DNA of 64,000 bases from Blastocladiella emersonii ATCC 22665 (GCA_025594325.1 JANHCV010000008.1:868001-932000); one strand, 5' to 3'. Positions 31,526-42,496 are shown, numbered from the stretch's first letter. Notes: a model not told the origin generated them from the letters alone. Numbers and translations are program-made.

Positions 31526-32700
31526 ATGAATCAACCCATAAAAAAAACATACAGTCCCGAGCTCAAAAAGTTGTGTGTGAAAGCGGTCATTGAGAAGGGC
31601 ATGTCCATCAAGGAGGCCTGCCACTACTATGAGGTCACGCGTTCGCCGGTCTACGCGTGGATCGCCGAGTACCGCGCAAGCGGCGCCATCATCGCCAAGA
31701 AGCGCACGGGTCGCACGCGCACGCTCACCGCTGAGGACGAAGCAGTGCGTTTGCCTTGGGGCCGGCTCGCACGGGTCCCGGTTCGCTTAACACGAGTCGC
31801 GATGTTGTCTTGTAGGCTCTCGTAGGCATTTACGAGGAGCAGCCCATGAACTACCTCCGCAAGGCGGCGCTTGCGCTTGCCGAGCTGACAGAGAAGGTGG
31901 TCTTGGTCACAACGGTATGGCGCGCCCTTGATCAGAACAACATCACGTATAAGAAGGTAACCGTATTGCCCTCGCGATGGGTCTGCCTGCAAGCAGCCAG
32001 TACTCACGCAACCCCTCGTGCGAGTAGGCCAAGTACCGCCACCCAAAGCGCGACGAGGATGCCCAACTCATCTGGCGCCTACTCTTCGACCGCCGCTTCA
32101 AGGCGAACCAGTGCGTGTTCACTGACGAGACGGGCGTTGACGCCGAGGCCGCGCGGCGGCGGTGCGGGTGGGCGCGCAGTGGTGTAGATCTTGAGACTAC
32201 CGCGCATCCAGGCACGGTGCGGCGCCACTACAACTTCGTCGCCTCAATTGACATTGACGGGTTCCTGACGTGCTCCGAGACCAAGACGTCCGTCAACCGC
32301 ATCATGTTCTGGGATATTGTGCGCACCACGATTGTACGTTCCCGTTTGTGCCGCCACGCGCGCAAGTAGCTCACCGCTGCGCATGTAGGCCCCAATGATG
32401 AACCGGTTCCCTGGCCCGCGGTCCGTGCTCGTGCTCGACAACGCGTCGATCCACAAGTCGCCCGAAAATATCGAGCGGATCGAGCAGGACTTTGGGATCG
32501 TCGTCGTGTTCCTCCCGCCCTACTCGCCCGACTTCAACCCTATTGAAGAGGCTTTCGGTATCTTCAAGAACGGCCTCCGCCGTGAGCCCTTGGTCGGGCC
32601 GGCTCGCGACGCAGGGGACCTGCTCTCCGCTCGCCTCCTTGGGTGTGTGAGCCCTGATGTCGCGCGCAAGCTCTACTGGAAGGCTGGACTTGAGTCGTAA
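31526..32700 (+). CDS. Tc1/mariner (IS630-like) transposase, four exons, apparently intact
   Basis: Exons 31526-31744, 31816-31956, 32028-32333 and 32389-32700 (73, 47, 102 and 103 codons), all multiples of three with phase-0 introns. Donors are GTGCGT, GTAACC and GTACGT; all acceptors end TAG. The 325-residue product has an N-terminal helix-turn-helix (KKLCVKAVIEKGMSIKEACH) and a second DNA-binding region (TTVWRALDQNNITYKK). The catalytic domain has FTDETG, VLVLDNASIH and PPYSPDFNPIEEAFG, i.e. Asp, Asp, Glu with about 35 residues between the last two. It cuts and pastes DNA at TA. No disabling change was seen. The stretch 32701-33012 holds no gene. Confidence 0.88.
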
Positions 32701-33012
32701 CCTCCTTGCCTTCGATATACGATGTCTCTTCCGCGATCTATTCTACCTTGACTCTCTCCGCTCGCTCGCCCGGGTCGCCGATTTGGACGACGAAAGCTGA
32801 TCAAAGTCGCGTCACATGATATCGAAACGCGTCTCGTCTGGTGCGAGACACACTGACATTGAGGTCGAACCACCCCGGGACGGAAGCAAGGATATGAAAA
32901 CAGGATATTGAATACAACCAGCAAAGCGATCGACGGAAACGCGGAACAAAAACGCGGCAAACAGCGAATCGAACTGGATCCGCGCAACAACAAACCAAAC
33001 TCGCCTGCACCT

Positions 33013-36000
33013 TCACTCGTCGCGCCGCGGGACGAAGGCGAGGTTGTTGTCGCGGCACCACTTCGTGTAGTCCACCACGGTCATCTCGCCCGTCATGTAG
33101 CGGTCGTACTTGACGCGGTGCTCCTGCGCCATCATGACGTCGTAGTCCGCTACCAGGACCTCCTCGTCCTCAAGTTCGCGGGCGCCAAACTCGAGCGCAT
33201 CGGCCTCAACCAGGCTCGACGCGGCCGCCTCCTCGGCCAGCTGCGAGCGCAGGCGGAACCACACCGCCTCGTCATCAAGCGACGCGGCGGAGCGGCGGAG
33301 CAGCTTCGCCTCGCTCCTCATCCGCTCCGTCGGCAAGTCCTCGGACAAGGACAGGTGCGAGCGTTTGCTGCCAGGCCACAGCGGGCTCGGCATCCCCGGC
33401 TGACCGGCGGAGCTCGGCGAGGAGACGGCGAGGGTAGCCGAGTACTGGTTCCCGAGCGACGTCACGGGCGTTGGCGGGTACGGGTACGCAGGCGGCGGCG
33501 GGCGGGCGTCGTGGCCGCCGTGGTGCGGGTGCGGGTACGACGCGGGCGGCGCGCGGGCCTCATGGCCGTGGTGCGGGTACGGGGCCGACGCGGGCGGCGC
33601 GCGGGCGTCGCGGCCGTGGAGCGTGTATGGGGCCGACGCGGGCGGCGCGTGGGCGTCATGGCCGTGGTGCGGGTACGGGGCCGACGCGGGCGGCGGGCGG
33701 GCGTCGTGGCCGTGGTGCGGGACCGAGGGCTCGGCGCGGGCGGCGCGCGGGCGTCGCGGCCGTGGTGCGTGGGCAGGTACGGCGCGGATGCGTCATGGCC
33801 GTGGTACACGCGCGCGGCCGACGGCGTACGCTCGTCGCGGTCGTGGTGCGCGGGCGGGTACGGCGCGGGTGCGTCATGGCCGTGGTACACGCGCGCGGCC
33901 GACGGCGTACGCTCGTCGCGGCCGTGGTGCGGAGTCAAGTGCGCGAACGGCGTACGCTCGCCGCCGCCGTGGTGCGCGAGCGGGTACGACGCAGGCGGCG
34001 GGCGCGCGTCATGACCGTGGTGCGGAGTCAAGTGCGCGAACGGCGTACGCTCGCCGCCGCCGTGGTGCGCGAGCGGGTACGACGCAGGCGGCGGGCGCGC
34101 GTCATGACCGTGGTGCGGAGTCGAGTGCGCGAACGGCGTACGCTCGTCGCTGCCGCGGTGCGGGGTCGAGTACGCAGGCGGAGGCGGGCGGGCGTCGTGG
34201 CCGCCGTGGTGCGCGAGCGGGTACGACGCAGGCGGCGGGCGCGCGTCATGGCCGTGGTGCGGAGTTGAGTGCGCGAACGGCGTACGCTCGTTGCGGCCGT
34301 GGTGCGGGTACGAGGCGGGCGGCGGGCGCACGTCGTGAACGTGGTGCAGGTACGGGGCCGACGCGGGCGGCGGGCGGGCGTCGTGGCCGTGGTGCGGGAC
34401 CGAGGGCTCGGCCGGGTTGAAGGTGTACGCCGGGACGGGCGAGTACGGCGGGGGCGCAGGGCGCTCGTCGCGCGACAGCGGCGCGGGCGGGAAGGGCGTC
34501 AGGCCGGGGCGGTAGTCGTGCACAGCGCCCGCGTCGTGTTGGTTCGCGCCGCCAAAGGCGGAGCTTAGAGGCAGCGGGCCCGAGCGCGGGGTCCCGTCAC
34601 TGGCGGGACGGCCGAACGCCGTTGGCGGCGCCGTGGACCAGGACGGCGCGGACGGCGGATACCGACCGAGCTCGCTGCGGCCTGCGTCAGCCCCAGTGGC
34701 TGAAACACCGGCCGGGCGCGACGCGTGACGCGTCGAGCTCGCGGCCGCCGCCACAGCCGCCGCCACAGCCGCCGCCGCCGACGAGCTTGCCGCCGCGGCC
34801 GCGGCCACCGCCGCCGTCGAGGTGCGGCCGGCGCCGGGACGCGCAAACGGCACCGGGGGGAATGCGGAACCCTGCGCCGTGGCCTTGCCGATGATCCAGT
34901 CGAGCGTCAGGTGCTCGCTGCGCTTCGTGTCCATGCAGAAGCTGCGAGCGATTCAAATGACGTCGATGTAGCGCAGCGGCACGTGCATGTCCTCGGCGTT
35001 GCCGCCGATGAACAGGCAGTACCTGCCATTCTTCTCGCACTCGATGCAGCGGTGCGGCTGCCCCTTGAGCAGCTCCCTGGCGACCGACACGTACTTGGAC
35101 ACCTCCGACTCCTCGGCCGTGAGCACCATGTCACCCTACTTCACGTCGATGGGCGGCAGACCTGCAATGGTGGTGAGCGCGATGGTGATGCGGGAGTCCA
35201 CCACGCCCGACCCCAGAACCACGGACTCGAAGCGGAGTCGGCGAAAAACGACGAGCTGGGCGAGCTTGAACGAGGCCGTGTTGTGGATGTAGTCGTTGAG
35301 CACCTGGATCATGATGACCTCGGCCCACCGATCGCCGAGCATCGAGCGGGCAATCTCCTGCATCGTATGCTTAAAGTCGTCGTAGCACACGAAGATGGAC
35401 GAGGACACCTCAAACGTGTTGGAGATCTGCTCGGCGTCCTTGTCGGGCAGGATGGTGATGTCAAACTTGAGGAGGCGGTGCACGACGCCCGTGAGCACGC
35501 CCGCGTTGCGGTACCCGTTCTCAGGGTCTTCTTGGTCTTGGACGGGAGGAGCGGGGGGAGCGGGAGGGGCGTCGTTGTCGCGCGCCCGAGCGGGAACAAG
35601 GAACCACGCGGTGGATGCAACGGCGGTTGGCGTAGCGGCGGTCGGGGCCGGAACGGGGGTCGTGGCCGTGGCTGGCGCAGATGCGCTCGTGGCCGTAGCC
35701 GTACCCACGCGGGACGACTGGCGCGAGATGTAGGTGTTGGTGTCGATGATGCCGGTTCCCTTGCTGTGGGCGGGGACGTGGTCGTTAGCATCAGCGCACA
35801 CTGCGTGTGGGAGAGGCAGGTCAACGTACTTAACAGCTTCAAACCGACCATGACACTCGAGGCAGAAGCGCAGCCTCAGGTGCGTACCGCCAGCGACAAG
35901 AGCGCGCGCGGCGTCGCTAGCCATCCACGCGAACGCCGGCATCCACAGCACCGAGTCCTTGAGGAAGGCCTGGCGCGCCGCATTCTTGTCGTTGGACAGG

Positions 36001-36383
36001 TTGCTGTGCGCGAAGCCGTACTCTACGTGCGAGGGACAAGGGCAGGTCAGTTCGAGGTTCTTGACGCGACGCAGAGCCCTTGCGTCGCCGTACCCCTGTG
36101 GAGATGGCAATTCTTTGTGCGAGGCGCGGTGCACGTGAAGCTGGCGCAGTTCTCCTGGCCGTCCGCGGGGTCAATGTGGCCGAAGCAGACCCTGCAGTGA
36201 AGGCAGCTTTGGGCCGAGACGGTGGCCACAGGGACGTGACCCCTCCCTCGTCTTGCGCGCGGTGACGTGATGCTGCTCGAAGTCGGACGCGGTGATCTGG
36301 CGGGCGGCAGACTCGCGCGCGCAACGGACCACGACGGCGCCGTTGATGGCCACGGCCTCGGCGTTGTTGTTGGTGCCCACCAT
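33013..36383 (-). CDS. Unrecognised cargo gene (or two genes) of the Tc1-type element
   Basis: It reads leftward from ATG 36383 (MVGTNNNAEAVAING). Two introns are clear: 36093-36023 (GTACGG, CTGAC, GTAG; phase 1) and 35829-35764 (GTACGT, GCTAAC, CACAG; phase 2). A Cys/His-rich segment (CLHCRVCFGH) precedes a second one (CPCPSHVE or its spliced form, CLECHG). The frame is interrupted by a shift near 36283, TAG at 35138-35136, TGA at 34955-34953 (before MDTKRSEHL at 34934) and a shift near 33735. Unresolved introns or decay could explain these. After the first TAG lies CIECEKNGRYC. The C-terminal part is an Ala run, Pro/His repeats and an acidic end (VEADALEFGARELEDEEV). I recognise no family. 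Confidence 0.45.
33480..34425 (-). repeat. Coding tandem repeats rich in Pro and His
   Basis: Units of the type PHHGHDARPPPASYPLAHHG and GERTPFAHLT recur about ten times with small variations. GTGGTGCGG and CGGCGGGCG dominate the DNA. The antisense strand is also open over this stretch because of the composition; I treat that as a shadow. Confidence 0.7.
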
Positions 36384-36650
36384 GAGGACGACCGAACGAG
36401 GTGAGGGAGAGGGGGCGACAACACTACGGGCCTCGCGCGGGTTTTGTACGGTTGGCGGCGGCCCGATTGATCCCGCCCGAGCGTCTCGCTCTCGTTCTTG
36501 CACTCACTCCCTTGACTTTGGCTCTCGTGACTGTATCCTCATGGGGCTGGAGCATCATCTCGCTCGCTCACATGGCCTCAAGTCGCGAGGAAAACGTCAA
36601 GGGAGAGAGAGGATCTCGCTTCAGTCGCACTCAGGTCTCTTGCCTCGTCG

Positions 36651-36809
36651 GGTTATTTTTCCGAGCCTCTGCAGGCGCAAGGCGGGGCGCCGCAACGCGC
36701 AAGCAAGCCGCCTGCAACCAGGCTGTTGCTGCAGCTTGCTTGCGCGCGCGCAAAGCGCAACCGCAAGCAAAACCCTTGCGCCGTGTCCTGTCTCTTCTGA
36801 AAATGGCTG
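36651..36809 (-). repeat. Right terminal inverted repeat of the Tc1-type element
   Basis: It runs from TTATTTTTCCGAGCCTCTGC to the outer GTCTCTTCTGAAAATGGCTG, the inverse of the left end. The stretch 36384-36650 between the cargo start and this repeat shows no gene. Confidence 0.8.
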
Positions 36810-36811
36810 TA

Positions 36812-36941
36812 GGCTTCCCCAAGCAAATGGGGAGCGCGAGGGCAAATCGGAACAACAGCGAGGGGCGGGAGCGGCGGTGCCGCTGCACGCACTGAGCGTG
36901 TTGATTGAGGTCACTTGGCGTCACCTGATCTGGTCGCAACA
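36812..36941 (-). repeat. 5' LTR, outer part (130 bp) after the nested insertion
   Basis: It continues the LTR exactly where 31225 stopped (GGCTTCCCCAAGC) and ends GGTCGCAACA. Four of the five LTR differences are here. Confidence 0.92.
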
Positions 36942-36946
36942 CGCTC

Positions 36947-37563
36947 TACTTTGGACTTGGGTACAACCCGCCCATCATCTTTGCCATGCTCTCAGATCCG
37001 GCGAAGTTGATGGCTGACATGGTGGCTGCCGCCGCAGACGTTCTCGTTCCATTGCGGCTCTTGAACCCAGTTCCCTGGAACGGGCTTTTGGGGTCTATTG
37101 GGAAGCTCGCTGAGCGTTCCACTCCCTCCAGCAGATCCACGCCTCGCAGCGAAGCATCACGCACGGCGTGCGCGTTCTGCACGCGGATCGGTGAGCCGTG
37201 TGAAACGGCCGTTTCGCACTTTGCAGAGGCCTGTCTGTCGCTCAAGAACTCGCGCGTCCTCGCGCAAATCCTTGTCACTTCCCTGGACGCAATCCAAGCT
37301 CCTCTGCCCGGACACATGGACGCATGGACGCGCGAACAAGCGACGCGGAGTTTGAAGCGGCCGTACGGCAGTCTTATGAAGCGCTTGCCCACTCGCCGGT
37401 TCCGCGTTGTGCGACTGTGTTTCAGCAGAATTCGATCGGATGCACTTGTTGCGCATTCGAAGCTATCCTTTTGCTTGACCCGACACTTAGGGTGCGAGTT
37501 TTGCGCGAGGTGCAAGTGCAAGTCGGCAAGGTTGGCCCTGTCCCAAAGGCGAGGACTCGTTGA
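36947..37563 (+). pseudogene. Gag-like family copy 11, 3' part
   Basis: It resumes in frame after the target duplication with YFGLGYNPPIIFAMLSDPAK, aligning with copy 10. Knuckle: CAFCTRIGEP, then HFAEAC. A tandem duplication of ATGGACGC (37316-37323 and 37324-37331) shifts the frame by two. Beyond it the expected C-terminus continues in the other frame (EFEAAVRQSYEALAHSPVPR, ILLLDPTLRVRVLREV) to 37563. The original gene was therefore broken by at least a stop, an insertion and this duplication; the order is unknown. Confidence 0.85.
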
Positions 37564-37646
37564 CGGACGGTGTGAATATATCTGTGGCAGTTGTACACAA
37601 TTGGGTCAAGTGGGTGATATGGAAACGAAGCAGGTTCATTGCGTGT

Positions 37647-37652
37647 AATAAA
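37647..37652 (+). terminator. AATAAA polyadenylation-like signal
   Basis: 84 nt behind the end of copy 11. Confidence 0.4.
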
Positions 37653-37757
37653 TACATGCAAGGAAACCGCGTGTTAGGATCAGAGTCGTACTCATGCTTT
37701 GTTGGCGGAACCAAAGGCCGACCGAGGGTGAGCGCGCCGCTCACTTGAAACGGCGCC

Positions 37758-37763
37758 CACGTG
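37758..37763. promoter_or_regulatory. E-box CACGTG, 71 bp upstream of the ankyrin/LRR gene
   Basis: Context GCCCACGTGATGTAGCGG. It shows the same promoter geometry in front of a gene unrelated to the Gag-like family. Confidence 0.45.
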
Positions 37764-37828
37764 ATGTAGCGGCGGCAAGCCAAAAGCGGCGATGCGGACG
37801 CCAGCGGCGTGCGCTCCCCTGGACCACC

Positions 37829-39538
37829 ATGAAACAGCCAAATGAAAGCACCATGAAGCCTAAGGCAATCTTGCACTTACCGAAACTCGTCGAACGAGTG
37901 TTATGCTTCGCCGTCCGCGCGCACGCGGACTCAACCGACCTGGACGGGCTGATGCAGTACGCGCGGGTGATGCGGCGCGCCGACGTTCCGCGCGTCACCC
38001 GCACCATTCTGCTCACCTGTCCGCTGCTTTCCATGGACGAGGCGAGCAAGCGCGGCCACCTGTCTGCACTCGAGCTGTGGCGCGAATTGCGGGTCCCCCT
38101 GACGTATTCGGCCGATGCTCTTCTTGGTGCCGGCAAGAATCTTCACTATCGAGTTCTCGACTTTTGGCACGATTCTGGCCTCCCGCTTCCCTCGCTTGCC
38201 GAATCCTCTTGGGTGGGCGGGTACTACGTCGCGCGGGGCATGCTTGGATCTCGCGTTGAGTCTGAGCCGGAAAACGTACGTTTTTAGGAGGCTGACTTTC
38301 AACTCGACTTGTGCTGACTTGTGCGCCCCACATTCTCCGCCCAGCGGCCTCGCATCGATGTCGAGCCGGGCGAGCTAGAAATTGTCGACATTTGTAATGA
38401 TTACGAAGACGACACGATCGTCGTTGACTACGTTGGCTGCCGGCTGACTGAAGCCAGCATTTCTCGCCTCAACGATGCACTTGCTGCTCATTATCGTTCG
38501 CCAGTCAAAACTTTGGAGTTTAGGCCTTGCAACTTGAGCGCCGATTCCTTCTGCTCGATCACCGTTCCACCATCCGTGACAAACATCGTGCTTGAGAACA
38601 TGCGTCACGACCTGCCTCCACGCGTGCCAGCTGTCCCCGCTTCACTGTCGCCGCTTCCCGATTCGGTTGACCACCTGTGGTTCAAGGAATCATGGGTTGA
38701 CCACGGTTGCGACGCTCCGCTTGGCGAGCTCTTCCCACCTAAGCTTAAGATTGTGATCTTTGATGGCTATGACTTCAGCCGTCTCAACGAATCATCCACG
38801 CTGTTCAACTACCTTCCCCAGACGACGACAGATATTCCTTTCCAAAGGTGTGCCTTCAAGAACGGCGCCAAGGCGACGCGTATACTTGATCCGTTGCAGG
38901 TTGCTCCCGCGTTCCAATTGCTTGTACGCTCGATCCCGCGCACCCTCACTTACTTGCTCCTCAACTATTGCGAGTTCACGCTTGCCGATGTCCAAGTACT
39001 TGCACCGTGCCTCCCCCCGTCGCTTACTGACCTTGAGCTTTCGGGTCTGCCAAAGGGTTCCATGGCCGCTCTCGCTCCACACTTGCCCCAATCGCTACTG
39101 TACTTCAACACTCCGTATTGTCCGATTAGCGACAGCGAGCTCGCGATTCTTGCCCAGTTTCTTCCACCTCGGCTCCAAAACCTTCAATTGTACCACCTCA
39201 CACCAAAAGACGACCCTGAATCGGACCAAGAGGACGATGGCTTGGGTTGGCGGAAGCTTCTCCACGCGATCGGAGGGCTATCGCAGCTCAGCTTCTTGGG
39301 TTTGGGCAACTTGGGCCTCACCGATGCGGACCTTATTCTTCTCTTCGAGGTACTGCAGGCACCTATCGAGCGATTGGTTCTCGACGAAAATCCCACCACA
39401 AACGCAAGTCTTGACCCTTTGAAGCGGTTTGCAAAGCGCATGAGGCGGATCCGCCTGTCTGTGTACAAGACGCGAATGACGGATGATGCGCTCCGAGCAC
39501 TGATGAATTACAAGCGCATCAAGTTTTTCCAAGGTTGA
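37829..39538 (+). CDS. Ankyrin-like plus leucine-rich-repeat protein, two exons
   Basis: Exon 1 37829-38275 (149 codons) and exon 2 38345-39538 (397 residues) join in phase 0. The intron has GTACGT, CTGAC and CCCAG (69 nt). The start is MKQPNESTMKPK. Exon 1 opens LHLPKLVERVLCFAVRAHAD, an F-box-like leader, then two ankyrin-like units (ASKRGHLSALELWRELRVPL, LDFWHDSGLPL). Exon 2 holds degenerate LRRs (LPPSLTDLELSGLPKGS, LPPRLQNLQLYHL, LSFLGLGNLGLTDADLI). Such combinations form large families in zoosporic fungi; they are probably protein-interaction scaffolds. No disabling change was seen. Confidence 0.75.
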
Positions 39539-39664
39539 TTGGAACGCATGCGGACGAATCGTGCGGCCATTACGGGGGGAAGGTTGACCGCACAGCAGGA
39601 GGAATATATTGGTTTGAAGCGCCCATTTCATGGCTTTTCGCCAGAATCGAGTCTGGAACACTTC

Positions 39665-39670
39665 AATAAA
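39665..39670 (+). terminator. AATAAA polyadenylation-like signal
   Basis: 126 nt after the stop of the ankyrin/LRR gene. The following 39671-40261 shows no gene I can support. Confidence 0.4.
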
Positions 39671-40261
39671 GCAGCCGCGAGAGATCGAGCATATTCCAGC
39701 GGTACCACTGAGAACCGTGAAGACGAATAGTGGGCAAGAGAACGACTGGGTTAGACGCTAAGTGGCATACGCGAGCAAGGTTGATGCGCGACTTGAGAGC
39801 GAGTACGACAGCGTCACGTATCTCCACACAGTGCGATGGTTTCCGTGAGGCTAGTCGTAAAGGAGCGCGAGGTTGTCGTCGTCAAGCAGCAGCGCAAATT
39901 CCAAGTTGGTGCAGCAAACGGATTGCGTACGAGGAACTCTGGGCCTCGACTGATCGGCGATTCCAATACCACCGGAAGATGCGGCTCGGGTTGTCCCCTC
40001 AAGCACGGAAGCGAGGACAGCTCGCCAGCAAGCGCGCGGCCACGTCGCGCGGACGTCCGTTCGTTGCGTGGCGGACGAGCACGGCAATCCACAGCTCAGG
40101 TGAGAGATTCACGCGATTCATCGGTTGCATCAAGTCTCACGCCGTAGTTGCATCACTTTCGGCGGGGCGTGGAGAGGGAGCGAAGCGAGCGCTCTCATCC
40201 ATTGCGTGACGCGGCGCCAATCGCGTTGCGCCGGCCATCATCACTGTCTCACCTTGAACTC

Positions 40262-41464
40262 ATGACGAACCACGCAACCAGCACGTTACACTCCATGCAA
40301 CAGATCATGCTATCGACGGACTCTGCGATGACGGCGGGGCCGGACCTGGGCGCTTCTTCTCATGTCTCGGACTGCGCAAGCGATGAGGAAGCCAGACTCA
40401 TACTGCAAGACGAGGTCGACTTGCTGAGTGCGCTAGACGACTGCATCCAAACGGTCCAGTCCAAGCAGCGCCTCCGTATTACGGCTCAGCTGCTGCACGG
40501 GGGCAAACTCGAGCGCTTCGATTTCGCCCAATTCCCAGCGCCACCGCGCCAGTGTGCCGGAGCCGCCAGCTTGCCTAGCCCGACGCTCTCGCGTACCCGG
40601 CCACAGTCCAGCTACAGGATCGCAACCGCGAGCTCGAATGCGTCAGATCCATATCTCTTCCAGCTTGTCTCAAAGCACTCTCCAACCTTTTGCATCAAGC
40701 GTGACCACACGCCGAGGTCAATCACGGACCCGCGCAAGTTTCTTGCTGCCCTCCGCGCCGTGGCGCCTGGTGCGTCGCTCGCCTGCCTGCTCTTGGCCGC
40801 GCGCACCAAGGTCGGCTCTGGTCTGTACTGCACGTACGCCATCTTCTTGCGCGAGACCACGCCTGACCGCGAGGCCGAGCAGCGCTTCGTCCACTTGGTG
40901 AGAAACGGGTGGAACTGCCCATGGACCACGCGCATGTATCGCCTCCGTCCCGCTTCGCAATCGAGCGCTGACATGGCCGACTTTTACGCAAGGTACCGCG
41001 CGCTCATGGGCGAGGTCGTCGAGCTCACCCCTGCCGTGCCGTGCTTGCAGCACTTCAAGCGGGCCTACATCATGCGCGTGTACCACTGGCTGAGGTGAAA
41101 TCCCTTGCTGGTCCACAAGCTAGTCCAGAACTCGCGCGCTTCGCTTGACGAGGCCGCGGAGTTTTTTCGGGCTGGCTGTGCGTTGGAAGCGGGGCCATCA
41201 GTCGTCGACTGGCCTAGATTGGCTTGCTCGCCGTCTCGGTCGCGGTCGCGGTCTCGCTCCCGCTCCCGCTCCCGCCATCGCTCTCGTTCGCCGTCTTAGT
41301 CGCGGCCACGTTGGCAGTCACGGTCGCGGTCACGCGCTAGTCGAGCTTGGTCTCGTTCACGCTCGCGCTCACATACCCCGCCTCGTCTTTCATAGCGTAG
41401 TCGTTCACGCTCCCGTTCTGCTGATATTCGCCATGTAAAGACTGAGATTGACCGCTCACCGTGA
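40262..41464 (+). pseudogene. Gag-like family copy 12, several in-frame stops
   Basis: It starts MTNHATSTLHSMQQIM (DNA ACTCCATGCAACAG). Core with GLYCTYAIFLRETTPDREAE and DFYARYRALMGEVVELTP. TGA at 41096-41098 follows YHWLR, where paralogues have Trp or Tyr; TGG to TGA fits. The frame continues (NPLLVHKLVQNSRASLDEAA) into an RS stretch containing two TAG codons and ends around 41462. No zinc knuckle remains. The stretch 41465-42214 shows no gene. Confidence 0.7.
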
Positions 41465-42214
41465 GATACAATCGTTCACTTCATAATTTGTCCAAGCAAG
41501 AGGCACCATCATTGCTGACCGGATCACTTGCGGCGGAGGGACGAAGCGGCGACCAAGCGCACTTGATCACGACCTCGCCGCCGGTAGTCGAGTTCTGCCG
41601 ATCGCAGGTGCGAGAGCCAGACGCAGAAGGGGTTTTAATCTCTGTCGATGTCCCCCAAACATTATCCCATCCGTTGAAAACTGAAGTGAAAAGCGACGCG
41701 CGTCTTGCACGCGGCGCGTGACACGATCACGCCATTTCGCGACGCGTCTCGCGTCCGCGACCGCGGCCATCTCCCACCTTTGTGCAAGCACACGCAAAAA
41801 CTCCGAGTTAAAGCCGAAAAAAGGGCAACTAATGTCGGATACAAAAGGAAGTAAGTGGTATTCTCATCACAGGTTCTATAGACGGGGCGGGTTGGGTGGT
41901 CGCGGAAGTCGGAAGGAGGGGTGACCGCGACATCATGGCTGATGGATGTGTTAGTTATCAACCTCCGAACGCATGGTTCGAACTGATGCCGCCAGTTCCT
42001 CGCTCGCGTGGCCCAGAATCTACTTGAACCCAACTATCCACTTGCACCGCTGCCCCCACATCTTACAACCAACTGATCCCGGCAAAGTCCCTGAGCACGC
42101 CAGCGAGTTTGAAGTGACGCTCCGGAAGGCAGCCCGTCACGCAGCAAATCCGCAGGAGTGATGCGAAAAAGTCGTTAAACGGGCGCCTTCTCACGGCTCG
42201 AGCAGAGGCATCAT

Positions 42215-42496
42215 CATCGCAAAACCTGCAGCAGCGGTTCGGGGCCCGATCGCGGCCGGATCGCGGCCAGAAAGCAGCATCTGGGCCGGATCTGTGATAT
42301 TATCCTGATGCGGACCGGATCCGGCTCAGACGCCACGCGGGCGGCGCGGGCGGGGTCGGCAGCGTTGGGGCGGTATCCGGCCCAGATCCGGCCCTGATCG
42401 TGCCGTAATCCTGCCCTGATCTCGCCCAGGTCCGGGGCAGAGGCTGCCGTGATGCCGCCGCGAAGTGCGCACCGATCGTGTCACGATCCCGCTCGC
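42215..42496 (+). repeat. Solo end fragment of the 7.2-kb transposon
   Basis: It begins CATCGCAAAACCTGCAGCAG and continues nearly as 63319 onward and as the inverse of 59946 leftward, to CCCGCTCGC. It then diverges, so only one end (about 280 bp) is present. Dense CCGGATC/GATCCGG motifs. Confidence 0.8.

Larger units (their letters stand above)
31226..36809 (+). mobile_element. Tc1/mariner-type DNA transposon, 5,584 bp, with cargo gene
   Basis: It begins CAGCCATTTTCAGAAGAGAC and ends with its exact reverse complement. It is flanked by a TA duplication (31224-31225, 36810-36811), the signature of Tc1/mariner integration. Inside are a spliced transposase (+) and a long multi-exon gene (-). The subterminal DNA is full of GCAAG/CTTGC. 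Typical elements of this superfamily are 1.3-2.5 kb with the transposase only, so the length and second gene are unusual. The insertion split the 196-bp LTR without loss of a base (66 + 130). Confidence 0.9.
24850..36941 (-). mobile_element. Ty3/gypsy chromovirus-type LTR retrotransposon with a DNA transposon nested in its 5' LTR
   Basis: Sense is the minus strand. The order in sense is 5' LTR (36941-36812 and 31225-31160, split by the 5.6-kb Tc1-type element), gag-pol 31072-25838, chromodomain segment to 25505, a 3' untranslated part, a polypurine tract at 25057-25046 and the 3' LTR at 25045-24850. Without the nested element it is about 6.5 kb. LTRs are 196 bp, TG...CA, and differ at five positions. 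The 5-bp target duplication matches Ty3/gypsy integration. It lies inside copy 11. Confidence 0.9.

Noticed and set aside
33480-34425. Long plus-strand reading frames rich in Arg, Gly and Ala
   Set aside because: They are antisense to the Pro/His repeats of the cargo gene and follow from the repeated GC-rich composition.
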